NCBI GenBank assembly: GCA_022478985.1
Contig: JAKSZP010009290.1
Location: 124,001 to 188,000 of the forward strand
Source of the DNA: Massospora cicadina
Taxonomy: Eukaryota > Entomophthoromycota > Entomophthoromycetes > Entomophthorales > Entomophthoraceae
Direction: 5' to 3'
DNA length: 64,000 nt
Part shown: positions 22,857 to 34,621 of the stretch, piece by piece
Numbering within the stretch: the first letter of the stretch is position 1
How the letters are laid out: the number at the start of each line of letters is the position of its first letter
The notes under the pieces: generated by a model
Database searches by the model: none
What the model was told of the DNA's origin: nothing
Seen by the model: the letters and a program-made list of their open reading frames with translations, nothing else
Program-made: the position numbers and the translations under genes

Positions 22857-24160
22857 CGCTAGCCTTGTATAAGGGAGCTGCCACCTCAGAAAGATTGGGA
22901 GTGAACTTCTTGAGGAACGTGCACGTCCACAAAAAGCTCCTCAATTCCTTGACCAAGGTGGGGGTGGGCCACTCACGAATAGCCTTCTCCTTGTCTGGAG
23001 TTATCATGTGTCCTTGGTCAAACACGACGTTACCCAGAAAAGTGATTTGGGACTTGAAAAATTCACACTTGGTAATCTTCAGCGTAAGGTTGGCTGCCCT
23101 TAACTTTACCACCACTTGCCAAAGATGTACTGCATTGGACTCTTGATCAGGGGAAAACACCAGGATATCATCCATATAGGCAACCACACATACCCCCAAC
23201 AAGTCCCCCAACGCAGCATCAATGTGGCGTTTAAAGATGGCAGGGACATTCTTAAGCCCAAAGGGCATTAACCAAAACTGGAAGATCCCTTTTCTGGTAC
23301 AGAATGTGGTTAACCAATCCTGGCCCTTCTTGATCTGGATATGATTGAACGCATTGAGGCAATCCACCTTGGAGAAGACTTTAGCCTTCTCCATATAGCG
23401 CGCAATCTGAGAGTCCAAAGGGAAGGGATGTTGATCTGGTACAATCACGTTGTTAAGGTTCCCATAGTCCACACATGGGCGCAGAGTACCATCAGACTTC
23501 TCAACAAAGAGAAGTGGAGAGTACACAGGGGAGGTACACTGAAAAATTGCGCCTTTGGCTAACTGCTCTTTCACCCACACATCTAACGACTCTTCCTCAT
23601 GGACAGTCAATGGGTAAATGGGGGAAGATATACGCACCAGATCCACAGTGAGCTTGAGGTCACAGTCAAACTCAGAGTGCTTGGGGAGTGCATTAGCAGA
23701 TGCTGCATCAAAAGAGGATTTCAAACCCTCCAAACAAGAAGGTAGAGGAACCACCACAGTGGGCTTCAGCATAGAGGCAAGGCTAAGGGTGTGAAGGTGG
23801 GGCCAGTGGGGCAATTTACCCTGAGCGTCAGCCTCAGACAAAGAAACAACTAGTATGCGGCCATTTTTTACTGTTAAGAATAGGGTATTCTCTTTCAAGT
23901 TGGTTGTAACGTCAAACTTCCGCCACCACTCCACAATCAAAAATGATAGGGTACAAGAGGTTTTTAATGGCTTTGAAGTGATCCAAAAAGTAGTACTTGC
24001 CAACCTGATAGTCCACTGTCCCAATGATCTTCAGAGTGGGAATACCTTGAGACGCCCCTCCCCTAACCATACCACCTGGCTTTAACTAAGACCAAGATAG
24101 TCAGATAGGCACTGGTCCATAAAGTTTTCATTGGCACCAGTATCCACCAGAATAGTGGTG
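22804..24160 (-). pseudogene. Element F protease and reverse transcriptase
   Basis: The protease active-site motif VDTGANENFMD lies at about 24113-24149, out of frame with the next segment. RT occupies the 406-codon frame 22804-24024: KGAIFQCTSPVYSPLLFVEK, DGTLRPCVDYGNLN, FSKVDCLNAFNHIQI (first catalytic aspartate), FWLMPFGLKNVPAIFKRH, and the catalytic box VVAYMDDILVFS near 23165-23185, all intact. The thumb-like segment ITKCEFF..ITFLGNVV follows. The RT motifs look functional in themselves; only upstream and downstream breaks disable the polyprotein. Confidence 0.88.
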
Positions 24161-24162
24161 CT

Positions 24163-24950
24163 GAGTTTCCCAGAAGGGGAGGAAAGAATAGCATCAGTAG
24201 AAAATACCCAGAATGATTTTTATTTAAAGCTAAAAATGCCAAAAAAACACCACCCAACTCTTCATTTGGCAGTAACATGTCTCCCTGGTATGATTTTGAA
24301 TCGAAGAATGTAGAGGGATACTTGGCCACTCTTACTATTGAGGCCACATATCCCACCATATCTTCAGCAGGGTCATAAACATTTTCATATTGTAAGCGCA
24401 GTTCTTTTTCAACTTCCTGAGTGCTGCAAATCATGGAAGAGGTCAAAAAGGAATTTTCCGGGGTAATTCCATACACATGAATAGTTTCCATCTCTAAGCC
24501 ATGAGAGATCTAATATGGTTCAGAGGTATATATCAGGTTTCTGTTATAAAACGCATTTTTAGATGCGAATGACCCTATTCACTTAACAGTAACTGAATGC
24601 CTGAAGTTATCCAAGGCCAACACCCCCAGGGCCATCTGCACTGGTTCCGCTGGCATCATCTGAACGCGCTGTCAAAATTTTACCATTTAATAAATTTGAA
24701 ATTGGTAATTTTAGTGGAAAGTCAGGGAATCACAACTTCTGGACCTTGAAACATCCGTATCCACCAGGTACAAGCACAAAGGGTGAATACTTTCCAGTTG
24801 GAGGCAATAATAACGCCGAGTTGCTCTAACATTTGGGAAAAAGAAAAAACAGCGGTGTGGCTGACCACAGCTGAGGCCCTCAGCTGGCGCCCACCGTTTA
24901 CACTTCAGAAAAGTTCCACACAGAAAAAGTTTTTGCACATAATTTTAGGC
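24163..24950 (-). other. Element F leader; gag not recognisable
   Basis: Between the primer site and protease only about 800 bp remain, too short for a normal gag of 300 or more codons. The open stretch 24063-24491 includes pre-protease sequence (..LRLQYENVYDPAEDMVGYVAS..). No capsid or zinc-knuckle motif was found. Gag appears deleted, or is extremely reduced. Confidence 0.55.
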
Positions 24951-24952
24951 GG

Positions 24953-24962
24953 TTGGTCGACT
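24953..24962 (-). other. Putative self-priming primer-binding site of element F
   Basis: The minus-strand sequence starts 2 nt after the 5' LTR: AGTCGACCAA. It lacks the TGG expected for tRNA 3'-CCA priming. Its exact complement, TTGGTCGACT, occurs on the minus strand inside the 5' LTR (plus 25335-25344), and with one mismatch in the 3' LTR near 20246-20256. This fits Tf1-like priming by the element's own RNA 5' end. Confidence 0.6.
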
Positions 24963-24964
24963 AA

Positions 24965-25806
24965 TGTAAGGAGAAAGTCTATAACTCTCCTGTTTCCAGT
25001 GTGGTGATGCACGGTGCACAAAGCCAACGCATGGAAACTAGCCGTTAATATTAAAGCTACTAGTACCCAGCAGGGGGTGCTGGAGCAATAATAGTTCAAG
25101 CAAAGAAATGCAATAAGTGATCAGCCAAAAATGTCATGGTGCACACAGAGAGAAGGGGTAAATGACACAGGTTGGAGGGCACCTGGGTGAACCAACGGTG
25201 CATAAGGTGATAATCTTAATGTGTCCAAAATGGCAAGGTTAATGGAGTGCAAGCCCTCCTTGAAGAGGTTTGCGCACAGGATGATTAGAAAATTCATAAA
25301 TAAAAACGAAAAATGAGGAAATTGTAAAATGGGAAGTCGACCAATAAGGAGTATTGGTCATGGGAAACAAAGTTAGACTATGCCAGGGAAATACAGGGTT
25401 TGCGGAAGTGGGCTTAAGCACTAACCCACCAATAGGCATACACTACCATCCAGATTGGTAGAATACGCCGAAACTGACTTCACTTGTGTAATCAATTGAA
25501 GTTGGATTTTACCCAAACGTGTTATTTCATAAATGGAATGGGTTTTGAAACCCCTTTCCTTGACTAACTTAACCAAACTGTCTGTGTTTTATATGTAAAC
25601 CATTCGTTTTAATGCCTGTGCTGATGTAAGGGGCTGGGCATTTGGCACCTCATAAGTACCAACCTGGGCATTTTTAGCTTGTACTCAGCGTTGGTCCATT
25701 GTGTGCCTGAGGTCAGGGAGGACCTGAAGCTTCACCTTCTGGGCCTCCTGGCGCCCAGCCTTATCCTTGTGATTGGTCCTCACTATGATGTTATCTACAC
25801 ATGACA
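24965..25806 (-). repeat. 5' LTR of element F
   Basis: 842 bp, the same length as the partner LTR. It contains the proposed RNA start at about 25344 (minus strand), which would leave a U3 of about 460 bp and an R-U5 of about 380 bp. Confidence 0.92.
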
Positions 25807-25811
25807 CCCTA

Positions 25812-27150
25812 GCCAAATTGTGAATAGCTTATATTCAGGCAATCTTGGATGCCCTCAAAGATGTTCATACTGGATGATGTCTTAATATCTGTTATGGCTG
25901 GGTTGCATAGTAGTCCCTATTTAGCTATGTACATCTTTTCAGTCAATAGAAGCTTCATTTCTGTCCCAGACATCAAGGAAGCTCTGCTTAGTATTGTTGA
26001 TATATGTAATAAAGAAACCACCTGAAAGACTACCACAAACCCAGAGTGTGCAGTGGAGAAAAGAATACCCAAAAAGATGAAGAAGAATATGTGTAATTAT
26101 TGCAAGCTGAAAACTCACCAAAATTAGTGCTTAAAGAAGAACTCTACCCTTGCCAAGCAAGAAAAGGGTTGTTAGCTTAGGGTCAGGTAATTCTCGAGTT
26201 GACCAAGCTAAAGTACTTAAGAATTATTCCCAATCACTCACCTCATGTGCGTTGATAACTAAGATAGTGATGACTCTGAAAGTGGTTATGAAGATACAGT
26301 TATTATAAATTAGGTACATCTGCTGAGCTTGTGATCTCAGGTTGCTTAAACGCTGAAAATATTGACTAAGTCAAGTTCCAGAGGCTACCTACCTCAATCA
26401 AGTTATAGGGTGTCCATGAGTAATTATTACAACCAGTGATGCTGACCAGTACTTTCCAATTTGATCTGGCACATCTCAAGCATACACATCCTAGGGGATA
26501 ATTAAGAAGAATTATTCTGAGACATTAAGAAAGCTTAATGTGACGTTCCATCTTAACCCTTTGCACTAGTATGTCACTCTGGAGGTGACATGACACCCAA
26601 CAACTTTGAAAATAAGTCAAGTGCAAAGGGTTAAATAGGTCTTATCTCTTTTGTCAAAGAGTCTGGAGGAACAGTAACAAATTAGAAGTATTGATTCATA
26701 AAGGTCCAAGTAAAGGTTTATATAATGGATCTCTGATCAACGTCATATGATCTCAACTAATCAAAAAGATTGAACTCACCCAAGACCTGATGTACACCCA
26801 TATTATAGCACTCTAGATCTAAATAACAATAAAGAAATAGGTGCTTACTCTTCCATGCCAATTTAATTTTGCAATATAGTATTCTCAGCTCGTGCAACCA
26901 CCTTAGATAATAGCCAGTATGTTATATTTAGTGGTCAGAAATTTATGGTTTAATATGAATGATTTTATAACTTTAAATAAGTATTATATATCTCTCCTCA
27001 ATTATAAAGTTCCTAATGTGCTTAATAATAAAGTTATTAGCAAGAATTAATACTCTTGTATTGTTTAGTACCCTTTTTCTACTTTAACTTTACAATAATC
27101 TAGTGCTTAATGTAATATAGGAAAGCTCCTAATTAAGTAGACATAGCAGA
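25812..27150 (+). pseudogene. Element D gag C-terminus, zinc knuckle and protease
   Basis: The gag C-terminal part reads through frame breaks to a zinc knuckle at about 26085-26131: CNYCKLKTHQN, a stop, then C, i.e. C-x2-C-x4-H-x3-C with one residue short. A protease relic follows near 26690-26850: VQVKVYIMDL, where the usual I-D-S/T-G active site has decayed to I-M-D-L, then the pattern of the flap side chain segment. An 82-bp MITE sits between the two. Element A then interrupts D before RT. Confidence 0.55.
26553..26634. mobile_element. piggyBac-like MITE (82 bp with both TTAA)
   Basis: TTAA direct repeats at 26553-26556 and 26631-26634 flank perfect terminal inverted repeats: CCCTTTGCACT at the left and its complement AGTGCAAAGGG at the right, 15 bp each when TTAA is included. 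A subterminal palindrome TGTCAC-n7-GTGACA lies at about 26572-26590. TTAA target sites and ends beginning CCCT/CCY are hallmarks of the piggyBac superfamily. It has no coding capacity and would need a transposase in trans. Perfect ends suggest it is much younger than the element it sits in. Confidence 0.8.
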
Positions 27151-27153
27151 GTG

Positions 27154-27924
27154 TGTAGGGCTTCTATATATAATCTCGATGGTGCTTTGCTCAGGAAGCC
27201 TGACAGTCGATACTGGAAGTTGACTAAGTCATATGACAATTTTACACTCACTTAAAATTTGACAAGTCACTACTTATGTTCCATCAACTAGAGTATCCGT
27301 TATATAGTAAGTATGGTTAAATGTACTTATTGAAGTCAAGTATCAAAATGAGATATAGAAAAAACACGTAACTTTATTAAAATATAAAATAGGAGTCTTC
27401 ATATGTCGCATTCAACAATATAAACCCCAAAAGAAAAAAGGATTAATGAAGTAATATGGGGAGAAATCCATAATGGTTGCTTTTTTGGTAAGACGAGTTT
27501 ATTCTGGATGGTATAATGCATTTGTGTTATATTTTATGATAGGGCAAATTTAATAAGTTAACTATCTTAGTTAGATTAGACTGGGAATGCTCAGTTTGAA
27601 CATTTGGCAGCTTTTTAATTATTAACATTTTTCAGGTTCATCTTAATTTGTTGCCTTGAGCGCCACCTTGAGTACATGTCGCCTGACCCTCTTATGATTT
27701 ATCATTTTGATTAGTCATGATTCCATTTCAGGGTATCTTAGAACCAATTTGATCCATCAGAATTTCCCTAGAGATGATTTAAGCTGTGCTGAATTTTAAT
27801 TTCTCCAGGTAGTTTATGAGGTAATTCCTTTAACCCTTTCTTAGGTCTTGGCAATGTTTTGGCTGAGGGGGCCAAATGCTCAATATTCTACCCATCGGGT
27901 TTAACATCCTGATATCCAAAATCA
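27154..27924 (-). repeat. 3' LTR of element A
   Basis: Starts TGTAGGGCTTC and ends CCAAAATCA on the plus strand. On the minus strand the tract CAAGAAGATA (27925-27934) precedes the LTR's TGATTTTGG, a plausible polypurine tract. It aligns with 33856-34621 and with 1-621. Confidence 0.78.
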
Positions 27925-27989
27925 TATCTTCTTGAATATTATCAGGGAGTACTGACGTAAGAATTTAATATGTACGCAGTTAATAGTTA

Positions 27990-28980
27990 CTTCATTTTCT
28001 AAGTTTTGATGAAGTATTTGTCCCCAAGCTTGTAAGTAATAGCGTATGGCCCATCCCAGATGGCTTCACTTTTTCCTCGTTTGGCGATAGTTGTGATAAG
28101 AGGACTAAGTCCAAAATCTCAAGGCGAGTAAAGGTTGGTTAGTTGCATTTGCTGATTGACCTTCTCCAGTGACCGTCTTAGCTTGATTTGTCATTGCTTC
28201 TGAATGAAGTTGTAAGATCTTCTAAGCCAATATCCTTAGCACTTCCTAAAGCCCATCATTATTATCACTTGCAACTTCAGGAGATAATAAAGCCAGAATT
28301 AAAGGTTTTTTTCTTTATAAGGCTTTGAAAGGAGTTTTTTTGATTCAATAAAACATATCTGGTAAGCCATCAATGCACTTTGGAAATATTGGTCCCAGTG
28401 GAATGTATTGGCAGTGGCCATATTAGTTAATGTTAAACAGCGTCCCATTCGCTCTTTCTACATTCCCATTAGTTGATGGGCTAAAAGCTTTAAGATAGTT
28501 GTTGAGTACCCATGCTCATGGCTAAGATCCTCACAACTCTTGATGTAAAGTTTTTCCAATTATCTTATAGCTTTATCTATGGGCAGCAATGCCTAGTAAA
28601 TATGTTTTGATATAAATAGTTAGATTTAGCTTTAGCGGTCTGGACTAGAATGGTGATTACTTCACCCACTTCATGAATTGATTAATCCCTATGATGCTGA
28701 AGATTCCCTTCTGTGGATTCAGCTAATGGACCTATTACGTCTAAACTGATGGTGTGAAATGGCTGCTGAGGGACCATGGGTGATACTTGTACTTGGCCTC
28801 ATGCAGAATCTGCTTTTTACAAGTGATTCAAGCATTAAAGACTTCCACTGCAGAGTCATGTATTCCTTCCCAATATTAGTAATACTTGACCCATATTAGT
28901 TTTCCTGGATCCTCCTTGCTTTAAGGTTCTGTGGGTTTCCATTATAACTGGTACCCATTCCGAAATTCCCAACCAATTTA
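27990..28980 (-). pseudogene. Element A integrase with GPY/F module
   Basis: At 28000-28080 the minus strand reads KRGKSEAIWDGPYAITYKLG, then GDKYFIKT: the GPY/F module that ends many Ty3/gypsy integrases. The third catalytic residue lies near 28440-28500 in FSPSTNGNVERANGTL. The core and zinc-binding region upstream (28550-28950) are heavily decayed. No chromodomain is seen between the GPY module and the LTR. Confidence 0.7.
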
Positions 28981-29119
28981 TTCAGTCATTTATGACTTTC
29001 TTGTGAATTAATCTGTCAAGGAACCTCTGTATTATGATCAAATGTTTGTTCATCTTCTGAACTGCTTTATCCTCGTTCTCCCAAGAGTCTGTCCTCATGA
29101 ATCAGTAGTGTTATCATTT

Positions 29120-30640
29120 AGCTTTGTTATTGTCAAGTAAAAGTATGGTCAGTCAAGTCAGTCCATCTACATTCATGTGCGTCATTCCTGCTTGGTGGCG
29201 ATATTTATGTCATAGGGCTGAAGTATGAGATCCTAGTGGGCTAGTCTTCTTGTCAGAGCTTCATGTTTTGCAGCCACCTTAAAGAGCCGATGTCTGTCAC
29301 AACTGTAAAGTTTACCATATAATAAATGCCAGAAATGTTTCACCGCCAGGGTAACAGTTAGGCACTCTTACTCTGTGATTATATAATTTTTCTCAGTTTT
29401 GGAAAGCGTTTTGCTATGATAGGACACTAAGTCAATGTTGGCCTCATCCAGTTGATATTGGATGACGCCTACTGCAAAGTCAGAGGTGTCAATACCAGGA
29501 TAAAGGGCTTTTTATAGTATATGTTATAAAATTGTCTTCTTTTTAACAAAATTATCATAGACTTCAATGCAGTTCGTCGCACTACTCCTCATATTAAAGG
29601 GGTTTTTGACAAGCATTGGACAAGAGTTTCAGCAAGTAAAGCAAAATTTGGGTTATTTGATGGTAAAAACAATCATTCTTAGAAAACCTGTATGTCTCAA
29701 AGGCTCTTTAGCTCAACCATCTTAAAGAAAGCTTCAGCTTTACCATGCAAAGAATGAATTATTTCCTGCAATATGGCATGCCCTAAAAGTTAAGGTCCTG
29801 CTGAAACAAGGTACATTTCGCAGGTGCAAGTTAATGCTGCTCTCTATCAGTCATTGGAAAAATGACTTGAGGTGTTCTAGATGATTGGTAAAGGTCTTAA
29901 AAAACAACATTATGTCATCTAGGTATATAATCACACAGCTGATTCAAGATCTTGTATAATATTGTCTATCTCCTGTTAAAATAGGCCGGTAGCATTTATA
30001 GTCCCTGAAATGGCCAGAAAGGTTGGTCTAATCTTTCCGTGCATACCAACGCGCATTTCTCTTGGTCTTCTGACGCAAGATCCATCTTCTGATAATTGCT
30101 GATGTGTGGCCTATTGCGGAAAAGAATACCTGAGCTGGAGAATCAGGCCAGGGCATCATCAATACTTTGAATTAAATAGCTGTCCTTCTTAAGAGGCTGT
30201 TTAGCTTCCAGAAATCCATAACTAGTATGTGACCACCATTCTTCTTCTTTATGAGTAACAGCGGGGATAACCGTGGAGTCTTGGAGGACACAAGTAAGCT
30301 GGAATCCAATAATTTCTTAGACTCAGTCTTCATGTAATACTATTTTACCTTCAACTTTATATGGCTTTGATCATATAGAAGTTGAATCTCCTACAACAAT
30401 ACTATGAGTCCAGTCACTCATGTTACCATAGTCAGCATCTGACGTGAAGAAAACATACTAATAGTCTTCAAGTAATTGATGCCTTTCACTAGTTCCTTAT
30501 TTAACTTATCAGATATTTAGACTTATGGATAGCACGAATTTAATTGACAGCTGGTAGGCCAAAATCAAGGTGAGTACCATTTAAAATGTACCTTGTTGAT
30601 GCCATCATAGGATGTAATTGACCTTTCTCAATATCGTATT
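29120..30640 (-). pseudogene. Element A reverse transcriptase and RNase H
   Basis: On the minus strand, from right to left: a pre-RT motif near 30400 (THSIVVGDSTSI, the H-x-I-x-x-G-D-x-x-P/S-I pattern), then KMDLASEDQEKCALV near 30050, the YLDD catalytic box (VIIYLDD) at about 29912-29935, and FQQDLNF near 29790. RNase H begins DTSDFAVGVIQYQLD near 29480-29440 and includes SYHSK near 29410. Its closing motif HMNVDGLT lies near 29180, nearly the same as HMNVNGLT in element D, linking the two. Several frameshifts and stops. Confidence 0.75.
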
Positions 30641-30784
30641 GTTTTGATAACCAGTATGTCTTCATTGGTTAGATTACAAGGTAATAGCCCAATAGGCCAC
30701 TGATAAGCTAATTCAAAGACTCCTAGTAAAACTCTTACTCTAAACCTATTTTCTTCATCAAAACTAGTAAATGTAGCAAGCAGT

Positions 30785-31440
30785 TCAAGGTATACTTAAG
30801 GTTATTTTTGTGGAAACCACTCTTTTCTTTCCTGGTTTAGCTTTTACCTCCTCAGTGGTAGAAATGGTATGCCCTCTGCTACATCTACTGAGTTGTGTTG
30901 GTTTCCATGTTTTTTTAGAGGTAGAAAATTGCGTAGGTAAAGTGGAAACTGGGTTTTCAACAAGATAAGCGTAATTCTTCTTGCTGGAGTCTTTATTTAT
31001 CCAATATAATGGTAACTTCATAGTTGAGGAGTGATAAGTATTCTTCTTTAGGATTATTTATTCCTTCATATTATATCAATAACCGCGTCTCAATAGAATA
31101 CCATATTGACTGTTGTCTAGGGTTACAGCAGGGGCTAAGAAAAATAATTTTCCAACTTGAATTGGCAGAAATGAGTATACTTTTATTGAATTGTTATGAA
31201 AACAGGTGGTAAAATACTCTTGAGTGTATTCAAGGTCAGGGTGAGCTTGATCTTCCCATCTCAGGGTGAGACAACGTTAATAGTTGATCTCATATCAAAG
31301 GTAGCCATGATTCAGACCTTCTTAATCAACATTTCCGCCTTGTTAATAGTTCCTCCAAACTTTGGTGTAAGAACTAACAACTCTTTGAGGCGGAACGTTA
31401 CATTAAGCTTTTGAGCTAGTCTCAGGATACTCTTTATGAT
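30785..31440 (-). pseudogene. Element A protease region
   Basis: At about 31310-31260 the minus strand reads IMATFDMRSTINVVS, corresponding to the retropepsin active-site segment (L-L-D-T-G-A-T-I-N-V-I-S in family terms), with the D-T-G replaced by D-M-R. A lysine- and threonine-rich linker (30785-31021) leads to RT. The catalytic aspartate survives but the following T-G does not. Confidence 0.55.
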
Positions 31441-31479
31441 CTTCAAAAAGACTGTGGATGCTTGAGATGGGTCAGATTA

Positions 31480-33830
31480 ACAGTTCAAGTTACGATAAGC
31501 ATTTCTGGCTGTATTAATTAGATTGGGACACACAATAACCTGAATGAAGTAAGTACCTTTTGGGGGCATGGGTGTCATAGATAGTTTGGCATTCAAAGAG
31601 CTCTGGTATGGCGAGCTTAGCGGGTGAACAAATATGTAATAACCTGCGTCCTCATGACCCCTTTCAGAGTCGTCACTATATTCATTCTCAATGCAAGAGA
31701 GATGAGTGATTGGCAATGTTTTGCTTTCAGGTACTTCAGATCAGCTGGCTTCAAATAAATCTGACCCTAAGCTGCATTACTTTCACCTGCTCATAAAGTG
31801 CATGGTTTTTCTTAAAACATATAACTTGGTATAGCTATTTTCTTAAAGTAGTTGCATCTTGGCTTTTCCTTCTTAGGCTTCTCTTCCTTTACAGTATACA
31901 CTATGGGTTTTGTGGAGGCATTTAATGAGATGTTGAGCTTGTGTGTGTCAATTACATCAAGCAGGGCATCTTTATATATATGAATTTGAGTCTTTGTTTT
32001 ACAGAAGTGACATACATGGCAAGGTCGGGGTTATTATTTAAACCAACAAGCCATTGACTAAATCATTCTCCAGAGTAATCAACTTTGAGATCATCAGCAT
32101 TTATCCTCTAATTAAAGCGATTAGCAAATTTGGTAAGGGTTTCATTTAGGCGTAACACAATTCTCATGTAGGTTGTTTCATCATACTAAGGTTCGCTTTT
32201 AATCAGATTCTTTTATAGCGCATCTTTCATTTATTTCCATAAATGCAGGTCGTTTTGATGCAACATAACCTCTTTAAACTACACAGCATAAATAATATAG
32301 AATATGCTTACCCTTCTTATGATCAGTCACACCTTTCATTGTGGCTTCATAGACATAGGGGAAAGATGCAATACTCCCTTCTCAAGATGTAAACTTGTCC
32401 ATGAGCGTAGGTAAAAAGTAGTGTCATCTGATGCAGTAATGACAGGTACTCTGAATGCTTCAAATTCTTTAATCTTCTCTCCTATGTCACTATCTTCAAC
32501 TTTCCATTTGAGTTGATGCATCTGGTCCTAAAAAGGATTAAAATTTTACTCCAATTCCTACAGGGTAAGTATTGGCGTAAAATCCAGAAAATTTGACTCC
32601 TCTTTCAAAAATGACTTTATCATTTTCCAAGTTCTTAACATGGATGTCCGGACAATGAATTTGTTAATGAGCAGATTAGTGGTAAGTTCGCAGAAGCTTT
32701 TTCTATCATCCAATATTCCAATGCGCATATTCAAGCAATCCTTTATCATTAAATTTAGTGCTCTGAGGAGGCTTGTCATTCTTGGCTTGTATCTCTTCTG
32801 CAAGAATATTCCAGCTTTTCTCAGTTTCATTGAGGTGAAGATAGATCTGGTTAATGTCCTCTCAACTGGGGTATTCCCTCTCAAAGTGCTCTCCAATTGA
32901 GTCGCTCAGTAATGGAAAGATAAGACGCCTGAGTCCACAGTTTGTTAAGTCCTGTTTGACCTGGTCTACTCAAGAATTGATATTTTGTGACACTGATGAT
33001 GTCTCAGAGGTTCAATGGGCCTAACTCATCAATTCGTCGTAGGGTGTGCTCTAGCTGGGACTCAATGAAATCAATATATTTCTCCTCCTGTTCATGGCTA
33101 GTAGTCATATTGGAAAATTTCACTATGGGATTCGATATCTTGTCTTTTGGAGCTCTTCAGTGAAAGCGTTGAGTAATCACTTAGTATTTTTATTTTACTC
33201 TGTAATGTCCTTTCTTAAGGAGCTTCATAACTTCCTCCACTTACTTGATAACGTTGGAATAAATAGTCGTTATTTAAATTTATGGAGCTAAATAATGTAG
33301 AAACAGTTCACTTTAATTAAACAGCAGTTGTCTTCTAACTTTGAGATGCTAATTATATACCTGCTCATAGGAAATCCAAAAAGTTCCTTGGGTATTAATA
33401 TGACGGTGGAGATCCTCGTTATAAACTCCTAGTAAAATGCATAATATGATAAAGTTCAGGGGTGTACAAATTGCATAATATATTGAGATAGATTTGCACT
33501 TGATCCATAACTCTCTGGGAGAGCATTGGTATCATACAAGTTCATGAGAGACCTGTCCATGGCGGATGTTCTTTTTTGGCTGCCTCTTTGTCCTGGTTTA
33601 ATGAATCCACGAAGTAACTCTTTAAATTCCTATATATATTGTCCAAGTAAGATGACTAGAGTTGAAATCTATGTAGGATTTTCTTGAACAATTTTTAGTT
33701 GTGATGATGGGTAAAATTTCCATTTTGTCATCTTCTTCACCATTTCCATTGTGCACCCATTGGGATACGTTATTAATTTAGTTATCTTACATAATGCAAT
33801 CAATTGTTGCTGGTATTGTAATGAATTTGC
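31480..33830 (-). pseudogene. Element A gag relic
   Basis: The N-terminal part near 33110-33000 reads TTSHEQEEKYIDFIESQL, then HTLRRIDELGPLN. Further lysine/arginine-rich capsid-like sequence lies at 32558-32896. A zinc-knuckle relic near 31985-32030 reads CHFCKTKTQIHIY, with the histidine changed to glutamine and the last cysteine lost. Order and position (next to the 5' LTR primer site) support gag. Numerous frame breaks. Confidence 0.6.
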
Positions 33831-33842
33831 TGATCCCCTATA

Positions 33843-33852
33843 GTGAGCACCA
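33843..33852 (-). other. Primer-binding site of element A
   Basis: The minus strand reads TGGTGCTCAC three bases after the 5' LTR end. It shares TGGTGCTC with element E and is homologous to the site of element D. Confidence 0.65.
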
Positions 33853-33855
33853 TCC

Positions 33856-34621
33856 TGTAGGACTTCCATTTTCAGCTCAGTGGTGATATGCCCGAGAATC
33901 CTGACAGTCAATACTTGAAGCTGATTAAGTTGAATGACAAGTATATTTGTATTTAAAATTTGAAAAGTCACTGAATATGTTCCATCAACTAGAGTATCTG
34001 TCCTTTGGTAAGTACAGTGAAATGGAATTAATAGATTCATATACTCAAATGAGATATAGAAACTTTGACAAAACTTTATTATATAAAAAACTAGTTGTTT
34101 TTATATCTCACCTTTAACAATATGAACCCCAAAAGTAAAAATGAATCGATAGAATTATTATAGGGAGAAATTTTTAAAGAGAGGCTTTTAGTCAGGAGAT
34201 GTATTCCAGATGGTGTAATGCTTTTTATTAATTTTTGATAGGGAAAAATGGTGAGTTAAATACTCAAGTCAAATGAGACTGATGTTTATATTAGGATGAT
34301 CATTCAAAGCTTTTTGATTATTACCCTTCCTCAATTGTAACTTTATTTTCTTCAAGTTCTGACTTGAGTACATGTTGCCTGACCTTCTAATGATCCATTA
34401 TTTTGGTTAGGCAGGATATCATTATGGGGTATCTTGGACTTGGTTTGGTTCATCAGAATTTCTTTAGAATCAAATTAAGATGTGCTGGTTATTTATTTCT
34501 CTGGATAATTTACCAAGATAGTTACTTTAACACCCTTCTTGAGTCTAGGCTTTGATTCATCTGAGGGGGTTAATGTTTAAGATTCTTTTTATCAGTTCTG
34601 ATATCCTGATATTTAATAGAA
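33856..34621 (-). repeat. 5' LTR of element A
   Basis: Begins TGTAGGACTTCC. Shared blocks with 27154-27924 include 'gttccatcaactagagtatc', 'atatagaaa..', 'aacaatat.aaccccaaaag', 'gagtacatgt.gcctgacc' and 'tcctgata' near the end. Confidence 0.8.

Larger units (their letters stand above)
19874..25806 (-). mobile_element. Element F: complete chromovirus (Ty3/gypsy) with 842-bp LTRs
   Basis: The element is 5933 bp long. LTRs of exactly 842 bp each (19874-20715, 24965-25806) start TGTAAGGAG and end in ACA on the plus strand. A perfect 5-bp target duplication, CCCTA, lies at 19869-19873 and 25807-25811. The minus-strand order is 5' LTR, primer site, short leader, protease, RT, RNase H, integrase, chromodomain, polypurine tract, 3' LTR. 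A 406-codon RT frame is still open, so it is among the least decayed elements here. No recognisable gag remains between the primer site and protease. It sits inside the gag of element D. Confidence 0.92.
27154..34621 (-). mobile_element. Element A: family-1 Ty3/gypsy element
   Basis: LTRs at 27154-27924 and 33856-34621 (771 and 766 bp) flank a full set of decayed genes on the minus strand: gag, zinc-knuckle relic, protease, RT, RNase H and integrase with GPY module. Length is 7.47 kb. It lies in reverse orientation within related element D, between D's protease and RT. The 5 bp outside the ends do not match, so the duplication has decayed or the ends are off by a few bases. Confidence 0.82.

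Noticed and set aside
24965..25806. Tandem second copy of element F sharing one LTR, because the right repeat includes coding sequence
   Set aside because: The left and right repeats have exactly equal length (842 bp), a polypurine tract adjoins the left one, and CCCTA flanks both outer ends. The coding overlap lies within the LTR itself.
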